Origin: Micromonospora sp. BL4
GTDB lineage: Bacteria > Actinomycetota > Actinomycetes > Mycobacteriales > Micromonosporaceae
Direction of reading: 5' to 3'
Assembly: GCF_003667505.1 (NCBI RefSeq)
Contig: NZ_RCVJ01000128.1
Span: 1-52,441 of the forward strand
DNA length: 52,441 nucleotides
Under the pieces are notes generated by a model. It made no database searches and was not told the origin of the DNA. It saw nothing but the letters and a program-made list of their open reading frames with translations. Position numbers and translations under genes: made by a program. This document shows, piece after piece, positions 1 to 7,934 of the stretch (within the stretch, counting starts at the first letter, position 1; the number at the start of each line of letters is the position of its first letter).

Positions 1-166
1 GGTCGAGACGGGTGGGGGTGCCGGCGAGTGCGGCGGCCAGGTCGTCCTCGCCGGTGAGCGCGGCGAGGACCAGCTCGGCGGTCTCAGCCGGTACGTCGTC
101 AGCGGCGGCGAGTCGGTCGAAGATCAGCTCGATCAGCGGCGCCGTCGGCTGCGAGGGCTGGGTCAT
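1..166 (-). CDS. N-terminal fragment of a probable ATP-binding protein (partial)
   Basis: An open frame reads from an ATG at 166 off the left edge, giving 55 residues. A GGAG ribosome site lies seven bases before the start. The fragment has a polar start followed by two helices, including ELVLAAL and DDLAAAL. From memory, this pattern resembles the N-terminus of actinobacterial RecF/SMC-like AAA ATPases, where a P-loop would follow outside the window. No catalytic motif is visible here, so the function is an inference. It runs in the same direction as the next three genes, but the 83-bp gap to the following start leaves operon membership open. Confidence 0.55.
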   Translation of the reverse strand, partial: MTQPSQPTAPLIELIFDRLAAADDVPAETAELVLAALTGEDDLAAALAGTPTRLD

Positions 167-248
167 GGTCGTCTCCAGGCGTGTGGTGTCCGCGGGCCGA
201 CGACTCGTCGACCCGCCCGGGGTGAGCGGTGGAAGGAAGTGCTTCGTC

Positions 249-1145
249 TCAGCGGGCGGGGCGCCACTCGCCGCAGTTCTCCGAGCTAAAGGCGTAGTCG
301 GAGGAGCGGATGGTCACCTGCACCCTGCGGGCGCTGTTGGTGAAGTAGTTGTCGATGGTGTCGCCGGACCTGTTCTGCCGTTCCCAGTAGCAGCCGTCGA
401 CGTCGGTGGTGACATACGTGCCGGGTTTGATCTCCTTACCGACGCGGAACGTTCCGGAGCCGAAGAGCCGGCCCTGGGCCGCCAGGTCCACGTCGACCTG
501 CCCGCGCTTCACCGTTTCGCGCCACTTCTTCGCGTACGGGTAGGTGGGGCAGAGCTGGAGCGCGGCGTTGATCTCCGGGATCTGCTCGCTGCTGGCGGCG
601 AAGTCCGCCTCCAGGTACGTGTCCTCGGGGTCGACGGCGGCACACATCTCGTACAGGGTCGTGATGTCCCCGTCCTCGTACTTGGACGTCTTCAAAGCGG
701 CCTTCTCGGTGTCCGTCACCGGGTAGATCTCCGCCTGGGAGTCGCAGGACGTCGGCTTTGCCGCCCACACCTCACTGAAGTCTGGCCGTCCGTCCTTGCC
801 CGGCTGCACCGTGAGCAGCGCGTTCCCGTCGTTGCCCGTGTCGCATTCCAGGCTGACCGGGGGCTGCTGCGGTGTGTTCATCGAATCGTCGGGATAGGTG
901 TCGCTGGAGTCGGGGATACCGTCGCGGTCCCGATCGGGCGGCGGGGGCGGAGTCGGCGAGGCGCTGGGAGAGGCGGACCCGCTCGAGGTGGCGGTCGCCG
1001 GCGTGGCGGTGGGCCGCTGCTCGTCACCGCAGGCGGTGAGCGTGGTAGCCAGCAGGACAGTGGTGAGCAGGACGCCGAAGGCGCGGCGTGGGCGGATGGT
1101 CAGGGCCGAGGAAGGGAGTTTGTCGTACGGCTGGGAAGTGGCCAT
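249..1145 (-). CDS. Secreted lipoprotein with Asp-rich repeat-like segment
   Basis: A 298-residue protein of unknown function. I chose the ATG at 1145 because GGAG lies eight bases upstream and a signal sequence follows. A longer frame adds 50 residues with no such features. The signal has basic residues, a hydrophobic stretch and a lipobox ending at Cys39 (TLTAC), so it should be lipid-anchored outside the membrane. A Ser/Thr/Pro linker (about 45-70) leads to a DRDRDG-type Asp-rich stretch (71-87) that resembles a thrombospondin type-3 calcium-binding repeat. The rest is a globular domain with paired cysteines. No enzyme family is recognised. It lies next to two other small envelope proteins. 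Confidence 0.8.
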   Translation of the reverse strand: MATSQPYDKLPSSALTIRPRRAFGVLLTTVLLATTLTACGDEQRPTATPATATSSGSASPSASPTPPPPPDRDRDGIPDSSDTYPDDSMNTPQQPPVSLECDTGNDGNALLTVQPGKDGRPDFSEVWAAKPTSCDSQAEIYPVTDTEKAALKTSKYEDGDITTLYEMCAAVDPEDTYLEADFAASSEQIPEINAALQLCPTYPYAKKWRETVKRGQVDVDLAAQGRLFGSGTFRVGKEIKPGTYVTTDVDGCYWERQNRSGDTIDNYFTNSARRVQVTIRSSDYAFSSENCGEWRPAR

Positions 1146-1240
1146 TGTCGTCTCCACAGGCAGGGAGGTCCGCGGCCCAGGGTCAGCCGGGCCGACGGGA
1201 TGGGGGAGTCGGACGCTTTCGAGCTGATGACGTAGACGAT

Positions 1241-1777
1241 TCAGTTGGAGCGGGTCAGGACCATCTGCAGGCCGCTGTCCGGGTGGTAGCTCCACGACGC
1301 GTGGATGTCAGCCCAGTCGCCGCTTTGCCGGCCGTCGAGGGCTCGGGTGGCCTCGACCTCGGCCTTCACCGAGTCGGGCATGTCGAGCGCCGACCAGTAG
1401 CACTCGAGCGTCGAGTAACTGAGGCCGCTGCTCTCCTTGCCGTCGCCGTGCAGGGTGAGCGTCTTTCCCTCATCCCCCAGTTCGGCCTCGCCGGTGGCGG
1501 CGCTTCCGCATTTCTCCTTCGCCGTAGCGAACGGCGACTTCGTCTCAGGCGGCCCGCCCTCCGTCGCGGTCGCCCGCATCGCCGCGAAGGCACCGACGCC
1601 GACCAGGAGAAGGAAAGCAGCGCCCGCCGCACTCGCCAACAGGAGACGGCGCCGGCCGTGCTTGTGCTCAGCTGCCACCTCCGTGGGGGCTTGCGGGCGG
1701 GATTCACTGTGGTCTGCCGGGACAGCAGGCAGAAGTGGCTGCTGGTCAGGCGGCGTCGGGGTGGTCGGGTCGGTCAT
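1241..1777 (-). CDS. Single-pass membrane protein of unknown function
   Basis: A 178-residue protein with a Pro/Thr-rich, probably cytoplasmic, N-terminus (1-40). An Arg cluster then leads into one hydrophobic helix (about 44-66), followed by an extracytoplasmic domain with two cysteines (in EKCGS and LECYW) that could form a disulfide. The start at 1777 is preceded by GAGGAG. I do not recognise the family. Small Pro-rich anchors with a short outer domain are common in Micromonospora-type genomes. The gene lies between two lipoprotein genes on the same strand with gaps of about 95 and 83 bp, so it may share regulation with them but is not tightly coupled. Confidence 0.75.
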   Translation of the reverse strand: MTDPTTPTPPDQQPLLPAVPADHSESRPQAPTEVAAEHKHGRRRLLLASAAGAAFLLLVGVGAFAAMRATATEGGPPETKSPFATAKEKCGSAATGEAELGDEGKTLTLHGDGKESSGLSYSTLECYWSALDMPDSVKAEVEATRALDGRQSGDWADIHASWSYHPDSGLQMVLTRSN

Positions 1778-1860
1778 GGCGAGACTCCTCGTGTGAACAG
1801 GTGGGCTGTGAACAGCCGGGGCGGATCGTCCAGACCCGCCCCGGTGCTACGGGGGAGTGG

Positions 1861-2385
1861 TCAGCCGAGGGAGACGTCGACGCCGCCGGAGAACGGCGAG
1901 TCGTGCAGCTCGAGCTTGGCGAGCTTGACGTTCTTCGGGATGTCGAAGACGACGACGCCGCTGACCTGGTTGCCGGGGTTGACGTCGTTGAGGAACGTCT
2001 CGGCGTTCTTGTTGGCGTAGATGGCGGCGCCGCCGTCGGCGGAGTACTCGGTGCCGTCGGCCGCGTACGCCTTCTGGCTGCTGCCGTCGAACATCTGCGC
2101 TTCCTTGCCGATGTTCTTCACGTTGACCGTGACCAGGCAGAACTGGCCCTGCGCCTTCTGGCCGAGCAGGTCACTGCCGACCTTGGCGACGCCGCACTTG
2201 GCGGACTTCACCGTGAACTCGAACTTGCCGTCGCGGGCCGCCTCGCCCACCTTCGCGGTCTTCGCCGGGGCGTCCTCGCCAATGCCGCTGCCGCCGGAGC
2301 TCGTGGACTTGTCGGCGGCGCCGGAGCCGCAGCCCAGGGCGATGAGGCCGGTGGCGATCAGAGCGAGAGTGGTGGTCTTGCGCAT
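1861..2385 (-). CDS. DUF4352-type lipoprotein
   Basis: A 174-residue secreted protein. The start is preceded by a good GGAGG at the expected distance. The signal peptide ends in a lipobox with Cys19 (IALGC). A Ser/Gly linker follows, then a beta-sandwich-like domain (about 40-174) with the pattern of DUF4352: an early paired-cysteine segment, VTVNVKNIG, a DG-rich turn and a closing segment with GVVVFDIP. DUF4352 proteins are extracytoplasmic and Ig-like, and their precise roles are mostly unknown. A TTGACA-type promoter candidate lies just upstream, so it is probably the first gene of its own transcript. Confidence 0.85.
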   Translation of the reverse strand: MRKTTTLALIATGLIALGCGSGAADKSTSSGGSGIGEDAPAKTAKVGEAARDGKFEFTVKSAKCGVAKVGSDLLGQKAQGQFCLVTVNVKNIGKEAQMFDGSSQKAYAADGTEYSADGGAAIYANKNAETFLNDVNPGNQVSGVVVFDIPKNVKLAKLELHDSPFSGGVDVSLG

Positions 2386-2418
2386 CGTTGTCCTCCTGAT
2401 GTGAACGTTGCGGCGTCA

Positions 2419-2447
2419 ATAAGAGCATCGTCCGAGAGCGGTGTCAA
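2419..2447 (-). promoter_or_regulatory. Candidate promoter of the DUF4352 lipoprotein gene
   Basis: Read on the minus strand, a perfect -35 box TTGACA (2442-2447) is followed after 17 bases by TCTTAT (2419-2424), about 33 bp before the ATG. A second TTGACA at 2463-2468 points the other way, toward the methylase gene. However, its expected -10 position would fall on that gene's GTG start. Confidence 0.45.
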
Positions 2448-2487
2448 CAGACAATCTCGTGCTTGACAGACGTGCGAGACTTTCGAC

Positions 2488-4404
2488 GTGCAGGAGAACC
2501 CGACCATCACGGCAGCGGAGATCGCCCGGCTCGCCGGCGTCGGTCGAGCCGCAGTCAGCAACTGGCGCAAACGGCACCCCGACTTCCCCGCCCCGGTGGG
2601 CGGGACCACGGCGAGCCCCGAGTTCGACCTGATTCAGGTCGAGCAGTGGCTACGCACGCAGGGCAAGCTCCCCGAGCTCGCCACCGCCGACCGGCTCTGG
2701 CGACACCTCGCCGCGGCCAGCGACTCCCCACCTGCCGGGCTCGCGGCCGTCGGCGCGCTGCTGTTGGCCCGTCAGCGCGGCTCCCGAAGCGGCCACCCCG
2801 ACGCACACGTCGCGCCGCTGCTGCCAGACGTCGACGCTCTCGCCGACGAACTGGGCGCGCAGGGTGCGTTCGACGAGCTGTGGCAGCGGTTCTCCGCACC
2901 AGGGCCCGGCCGCCCCTTCGCCACCCCCGATGACCTCGCCGACCTGATGATCGGACTCGCCAGCGTCGGCGGCGGCTCAGTGCTCGACCCGGCCGCCGGC
3001 TCCGGCGCCATCCTGCGAGCCGCCGTCCGCGCCGGCGGCACCTCCGTGTACGGGCAGGAACTCGACGAGGATCTGGCCCGGCTCGCCGGCCTGTGGCTGG
3101 CCCTGCACGACGTACCCGGAGAGGTGTGCCCCGGTGACTCACTGCGCGCGGACGCCTTCGCCGGTCGCGCCGTCGACGCCGTCGTCTGCCACCCACCGTT
3201 CGGCGCCACCAACTGGGGCGACGAGGAACTCGGCCACGATCCGCGCTGGATCGTCGGCACCACACCCCGCACCGAACCGGAGCTGGCGTGGGCGCAGCAC
3301 GCCCTGGCGCACCTACGCGTGGGCGGGCACGCCGTGCTGCTGATGCCGCCCACGGTGGCCAGCCGGCGCGCCGGCAAACGGATCCGCAGCGAACTGCTGC
3401 GCCGAGGCCACCTGCGCGCCGTCATTGCGCTCCCGCCGGGGGTGGCGGCGCCGCACGGCGTACCGTTGCACCTGTGGGTGCTGCGGCGGGCCGCGGCCGA
3501 CGCGCCGCCACCGGCGCGGGCGCTGCTGATCGACGCCGCCGGCGGCGACCTGTCCGACACCGCGCCGCGCGTGCTGGCCGCGTGGCGGGTCTTCGCCGCC
3601 GCCCCGGACGCCGACGTCGAAGAAGCCGGCTTCGCCCGCGCGGTCCCGGTCATCGAGCTTCTCGACGAGGACGTCGACCTCACCCCCGCGCGCCGGCAAC
3701 CCGCCGTCGCGGGCGAGGCTTCAGGAGAGCATCTGGTACGCACCAGAGAACGGCTGGCCGCCATCGTCGGTGAGCTGCCCGCGCTGCTGCCGCAGGTCAC
3801 ACCCGCGCCCGACGGGCCGGACGGTCTCTTCCTCACGGTGGGGGAGTTGGCGAAGACCGGGGCGCTCCAACTGATCGGACCGGTCCGCGCCGGCACGTCC
3901 ACACCCGCACCCGACGGGCAGCCGGTGCTCACCGTTCCGGACGTGCTCTCCGGGGTGGAGGCGTCCGGGCGGGTTGACGACCGGTTCGGTCAGGAGATTC
4001 CCCTGGCTGTGGGGGACGTGGTGGTGCCGATGATCGCGCGGCAGCTCATCCCGCGGGTGGTCACCGCCGACGGCGCGCTGTTGGGGCGCAACCTCTACCT
4101 GCTGCGACCCAATCCGGCGGCGCTGGATCCGTGGTTCCTGGCCGGTCAGCTGCGGACATCGGCGAACGAGAAACAGGCGTCGAGTCTCTCGGGAACCATG
4201 CGGTTTGACATTCGACGGGCGCAGGTGCGGCGGCTGTCGCTCGACGAGCAACGGGCACACGGGAACGCGTTCCGGCGCCTCGACGCCTTCGAGTCAGCGA
4301 TCCGACAGGCCGCCTCGCTGGGCGCGGAGCTAGTCCAGCTCACCGCAGACGGTCTGGCCCGGGGAACTATCCGGCCGCAGAGCGGCCCGCATGTCGTCGG
4401 ATAG
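2488..4404 (+). CDS. HTH-containing N6-adenine DNA methyltransferase with fused recognition domain
   Basis: A 638-residue protein starting at GTG 2488. Residues 6-60 form a helix-turn-helix (ITAAEIARLAGVGRAAVSNW). A class I N6-MTase core follows, with SAM motif I DPAAGSGA (167-174) and motif IV at 235-239. Residues 445-638 resemble one target-recognition half of an HsdS protein (LFLTVGELAKTGALQL and an IRRAQVR-like end). Methylation and recognition therefore seem to be on one chain with no nuclease domain, as in an orphan or solitary MTase. Motif IV reads HPPFG where the family norm is N/DPPF/Y, so activity may be altered. It is the first gene of the defence island, and its 3' end overlaps the opposing RHH gene. 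Confidence 0.85.
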   Translation: MQENPTITAAEIARLAGVGRAAVSNWRKRHPDFPAPVGGTTASPEFDLIQVEQWLRTQGKLPELATADRLWRHLAAASDSPPAGLAAVGALLLARQRGSRSGHPDAHVAPLLPDVDALADELGAQGAFDELWQRFSAPGPGRPFATPDDLADLMIGLASVGGGSVLDPAAGSGAILRAAVRAGGTSVYGQELDEDLARLAGLWLALHDVPGEVCPGDSLRADAFAGRAVDAVVCHPPFGATNWGDEELGHDPRWIVGTTPRTEPELAWAQHALAHLRVGGHAVLLMPPTVASRRAGKRIRSELLRRGHLRAVIALPPGVAAPHGVPLHLWVLRRAAADAPPPARALLIDAAGGDLSDTAPRVLAAWRVFAAAPDADVEEAGFARAVPVIELLDEDVDLTPARRQPAVAGEASGEHLVRTRERLAAIVGELPALLPQVTPAPDGPDGLFLTVGELAKTGALQLIGPVRAGTSTPAPDGQPVLTVPDVLSGVEASGRVDDRFGQEIPLAVGDVVVPMIARQLIPRVVTADGALLGRNLYLLRPNPAALDPWFLAGQLRTSANEKQASSLSGTMRFDIRRAQVRRLSLDEQRAHGNAFRRLDAFESAIRQAASLGAELVQLTADGLARGTIRPQSGPHVVG

Positions 4405-4515
4405 TCGACGGCGGCGCAGCGCTTCGGTGACATACGCGGAAACCTGGCGGGCCGGGAGAGCATCCAACTGCTCGGCCACGTCATCAGGGACGGAGATCGT
4501 CACACGCCGACTCAT
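4330..4515 (-). CDS. Ribbon-helix-helix (CopG/antitoxin-like) small protein
   Basis: A 61-residue protein. The start MSRRVTISVPDDVAEQL is a typical ribbon-helix-helix beta strand and helix, and VSAYVTEALRRRR fits the second helix. Such proteins bind DNA as dimers and usually act as antitoxins or autoregulators. No toxin gene is adjacent. The gene overlaps the last 75 bp of the methylase gene on the opposite strand and is divergent from hsdM, which starts 138 bp away. A palindrome between the two starts could be its operator. No strong ribosome site is seen. It could be an orphan antitoxin or a controller of the adjacent restriction genes; the latter is inference. Confidence 0.7.
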   Translation of the reverse strand: MSRRVTISVPDDVAEQLDALPARQVSAYVTEALRRRRLSDDMRAALRPDSSPGQTVCGELD

Positions 4516-4578
4516 GCTCGCGAACCTAGCGAGGCATGGAACCCGCCAGCAACGACCCTCTGACACTCGGTTGATCAT

Positions 4579-4593
4579 CTCCACCAAGTGGAG
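4579..4593. promoter_or_regulatory. Palindrome between RHH gene and hsdM (candidate operator)
   Basis: A perfect inverted repeat, CTCCAC-CAA-GTGGAG, lies in the 138-bp divergent gap, 61 bp upstream of the hsdM start and 63 bp upstream of the RHH start. Its size and symmetry suit a dimeric RHH repressor. No binding evidence exists here. Confidence 0.35.
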
Positions 4594-4653
4594 GACCCCG
4601 ACGATGCCGGCCAGCAGCAATACTCCTGACTTAAGGCAATCGAAAGGAACCTG

Positions 4654-6618
4654 GTGAGTACCAAGCACCAAGAGCTCGCGAACTTCATCTGGTCGGTGGC
4701 CGACCTGCTCCGCGGCGACTACAAGCAGTCCGAGTATGGCCGGGTGATCCTGCCGCTGACCGTGCTGCGGCGGCTCGACTGCGTGCTGGAGCCGACGAAG
4801 GATGCGGTGCTGACACGGCACAACCAGCTCAAGGACATGGGCGTGCAGAACATGGACCCGGTGCTGCGCAAGACCGCCGGCCTGTCGTTCTACAACACCA
4901 GCGAGATGTCCTTCCGGAAGCTCCTCGGCGACCAGGACCACGTCGCGCTCAACCTGCGCGCCTACATCGGCGGCTTCTCGCCCGGCGCAGTCGACGTGCT
5001 GGACAAGTACGGCTTCGACACCCAGATCAGCCGACTCGCCGAAGCCGGGCTGCTCTACCAGGTGGTCGCCAAGTTCGCCGACATCGACCTGCACCCGGAC
5101 GTGGTCTCCAACCACCAGATGGGCTACGTCTTCGAGGAGCTCATCCGCCGCTTCTCCGAAATCAGCAACGAGACCGCCGGTGAGCACTTCACCCCGCGCG
5201 AGGTCATCAAGCTGATGGTCAACCTGCTGCTCGCCCCCGACGAGGACGACCTGGTCACCCCGGGCATCGTCCGCAAGGTCTACGACCCGGCCTGCGGCAC
5301 CGGCGGCATGCTCAGCGAGGCTCAGGAGCACATTCAGGCGCACAATCCGCATGCCACCGTCGAGGTGTACGGGCAGGAGCTCAACGGCGAGACGTACGCG
5401 ATCTGCCGCTCCGACATGATGCTCAAGGGCGGCGACCCGACGAAGATCGCCTACGGCAACTCGTTCAGCCAGGACGGCCACGAGGGCGAACGCTTCGACT
5501 ACATGCTCGCCAACCCGCCGTTCGGTGTGGAGTGGAAGAAGGTCGAGGCGTTCATCAAGGCCGAGCACGCCCGCGGCCACGCCGGCCGGTTTGGTGCCGG
5601 CCTGCCTCGAATCAACGACGGCTCGCTGCTGTTCCTCCAGCACATGATCTCGAAGATGAAGCGCCCCGAGGACGGCGGCAGCCGCCAGGCGATCGTCTTC
5701 AACGGCTCGCCCCTCTTCACCGGCGCTGCCGGGTCGGGGGAGTCTGAGATCCGCCGCTGGATCCTCGAGAATGACCTGCTGGAGGGCATAGTCGCGCTGC
5801 CCGATCAGCTCTTCTACAACACCGGCATCTCCACCTACTTCTGGATCCTCACCAATCGAAAGGAGCCGGCCCGCCGGCACAAAGTGGTGCTGCTCGACGG
5901 CCGCGACTACTGGACCAAGATGCGCAAGAGCCTCGGCGACAAGCGCAAGATGCTCACCGACGAGCACATAGCTGAGCTGACCCGGGCGTACGTAGAGGCA
6001 CTATCCATCGCGGACGACCCCGAGCACCCCCAGCACGCCAAGGTGAAGGTCTTCAAGACCACCGACTTTGGCTACCAGCGGATCACGGTGGAGCGCCCAC
6101 TGCGGCTGCGCTTCGAGGTTACCGAGGAGACAGTCGCCCTGCTCGGCGAGGCAAAGGCGGTGCCCGGGTACGCCGAGCGAGAGTCGCTGTTGGCAGCAGC
6201 GAAGTCGCTGATTGGTACGTCATCTGCAACCCGGGTGGAGTTCGCGATGAAGTTGAATGGGTTGGGAAAGCTCCCGGCAACGGTGGAGAAGGCGGTATGG
6301 GAGGCATTCTCGATCAACGACACGGAGGGCGAGACGCAGACCGATCGCAAGGGTAGACCCATCCCGAACCCCGACCTGCGGGACAATGAGAATGTGCCCT
6401 TGGGTGAGGACGTCCACGAGTACCTGAAGCGCGAGGTGCTTTCGCACGTTCCCGACGCTTGGATCGACGAGACCAAGACCAAGGTCGGGTATGAGATCCC
6501 ACTAACCCGGTACTTCTACGTGCACCGACCGCCTCGTCCGATCGCAGAAATTGACGCCGAAATCATGGCGCTGAACGGCGAAATCGAGGAGCTTCTTGGT
6601 CGGGTGGTTCGGCAGTGA
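4654..6618 (+). CDS. hsdM: Type I restriction-modification system methyltransferase subunit
   Basis: A 654-residue HsdM starting at GTG 4654, after AAAGGA. The N-terminal helical domain (about 1-150) is followed by the N6-adenine MTase fold, with motif I DPACGTGGML from residue 211 and motif IV NPPFG from residue 287, both intact. HEMFT-type residues (GEHFTPREV) precede motif I. With HsdS it should methylate the target adenines, and with HsdR it forms the restriction complex. The stop overlaps the hsdS start (GTGA), indicating translational coupling. Codon use is strongly GC-biased until about 6.1 kb and then loosens toward the 3' end, matching the lower-GC hsdS that follows. Confidence 0.96.
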   Translation: MSTKHQELANFIWSVADLLRGDYKQSEYGRVILPLTVLRRLDCVLEPTKDAVLTRHNQLKDMGVQNMDPVLRKTAGLSFYNTSEMSFRKLLGDQDHVALNLRAYIGGFSPGAVDVLDKYGFDTQISRLAEAGLLYQVVAKFADIDLHPDVVSNHQMGYVFEELIRRFSEISNETAGEHFTPREVIKLMVNLLLAPDEDDLVTPGIVRKVYDPACGTGGMLSEAQEHIQAHNPHATVEVYGQELNGETYAICRSDMMLKGGDPTKIAYGNSFSQDGHEGERFDYMLANPPFGVEWKKVEAFIKAEHARGHAGRFGAGLPRINDGSLLFLQHMISKMKRPEDGGSRQAIVFNGSPLFTGAAGSGESEIRRWILENDLLEGIVALPDQLFYNTGISTYFWILTNRKEPARRHKVVLLDGRDYWTKMRKSLGDKRKMLTDEHIAELTRAYVEALSIADDPEHPQHAKVKVFKTTDFGYQRITVERPLRLRFEVTEETVALLGEAKAVPGYAERESLLAAAKSLIGTSSATRVEFAMKLNGLGKLPATVEKAVWEAFSINDTEGETQTDRKGRPIPNPDLRDNENVPLGEDVHEYLKREVLSHVPDAWIDETKTKVGYEIPLTRYFYVHRPPRPIAEIDAEIMALNGEIEELLGRVVRQ

Positions 6619-7892
6619 CAACGGTAGCGCCATGGCTGGCCGACTCACGATGGGCCACAGTTCCGATCAGGTTCGCGGCAAGGCTGGGCACCGGACATAC
6701 CCCTAGTCGCGCCAAACCGGAATATTGGGAAAACTGCACCATCCCGTGGGTGACTCTCGCAGATGTTTGGCAGTTGCGTTCCGGCGCAACTGATTACCTC
6801 AACGAAACAAAGGAAAACATCAGCGAGGTGGGTCTAGCGAACTCGGCGGCTGTGGTTCATCCAGCGGGAACAGTTATTCTCTCTCGCACCGCATCGGTTG
6901 GCTTCTCTGCGATTATGAAGAAGGGCATGGCAACTAGCCAGGACTTCGCGACTTGGACCTGCAGTCCTCGGTTGCACCCGCGGTTTCTCCTGTATGTTCT
7001 GCGGGCTACCGCTCCGGACCTGCGACGTATCGCAGCAGGCTCGACGCATAAAACAGTCTACATGCCAGACATTGAACAGTTAAGGACTCCCCTTCCTCCG
7101 ATCAACGTGCAGTCGGCATTGGTAGCATACCTCGATCGGGCTGTTGCGGGTCTCGATAGCCTCGCTGAGGCTCGGCGGCGCCAATCGGCATTGATCGAAA
7201 ACCGACTTGAGTCAGTTTGGTCAACCCGGATCGACCAGCTCATGACTGCCTGCCGGCCAACGCCGCTGCGGCGAGTAACTACGGCGATGTGTGATGGCCC
7301 TTTCGGCAGTGCGTTGACTAGCAGTCACTATACCGATCAGGGGGCGCGGGTCATTCGCCTTGGCAATGTCGGCCGGGCAGAGTTCCTGCCTTCAGACGAG
7401 GCCTATATTGCAGAATCCTACTTCTTTCGTCTCCGTCGACACGAGGCGATGCCGGGTGATTTGGTGATTGCCGGTCTCGGTGACAAGAATCATCCCCTAG
7501 GGCGTGCATCGGTAGTGCCCGCAGGGCTCGGGCCAGCGATTGTTAAGGCAGACTGCTTCAGGGTCCGCCTAGATGAGAATAGAATCTCCCACGATTTCGC
7601 CGCTTGGGCCCTCAGTTCCGGTCCTGTCTCCCAACAGATATCGGCGCTGAGGCGCGGCTCCACTAGGTCGCGGATCAATCTAGAAGTCGTCCGAGATATT
7701 GAGCTGCCCATTCCCTCCTTGGCGGCGCAAGCCGATCTAGTCGAAGAGTTGTCCGAGTTGCGCCGAATTTGTAAGTCCGCTACTGCGGCGATTAGCGAGC
7801 AGATTGGCCTGATTGAAGAGCGGAAGCGATCGCTCATAGCTGCCGCCGTAACAGGTCACGCCACGGCGGACGATGCTGCTTACCTCAACTAG
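6615..7892 (+). CDS. hsdS: Type I restriction system specificity subunit
   Basis: A 425-residue HsdS with the usual duplicated layout. The first target-recognition domain (about 15-165, WVTLADV) ends in a conserved helical region (SALVAYLDRAVAGLDSL, then RRRQSALIENRL). The second (about 215-370, FGSALTSSHY and VIRLGNVG) ends in a matching helix (EERKRSLIAAAVTGH). It sets the bipartite DNA target of the complex, which cannot be read from the sequence. Many A/T-ending codons make it clearly unlike upstream hsdM, a sign of transfer common for hsdS. Its GTG overlaps the hsdM stop. The next gene starts 42 bp on. Confidence 0.94.
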   Translation: MTTVAPWLADSRWATVPIRFAARLGTGHTPSRAKPEYWENCTIPWVTLADVWQLRSGATDYLNETKENISEVGLANSAAVVHPAGTVILSRTASVGFSAIMKKGMATSQDFATWTCSPRLHPRFLLYVLRATAPDLRRIAAGSTHKTVYMPDIEQLRTPLPPINVQSALVAYLDRAVAGLDSLAEARRRQSALIENRLESVWSTRIDQLMTACRPTPLRRVTTAMCDGPFGSALTSSHYTDQGARVIRLGNVGRAEFLPSDEAYIAESYFFRLRRHEAMPGDLVIAGLGDKNHPLGRASVVPAGLGPAIVKADCFRVRLDENRISHDFAAWALSSGPVSQQISALRRGSTRSRINLEVVRDIELPIPSLAAQADLVEELSELRRICKSATAAISEQIGLIEERKRSLIAAAVTGHATADDAAYLN

Positions 7893-7934
7893 GTAATCCA
7901 CGACGGGAACACCAGGGATGAGGGGAGAGAGGCA

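Noticed and set aside
2463..2491. A TTGACA box pointing to the methylase gene
   Set aside because: The expected -10 would fall on the GTG start codon and has no TANNNT match, so I do not call it a promoter.
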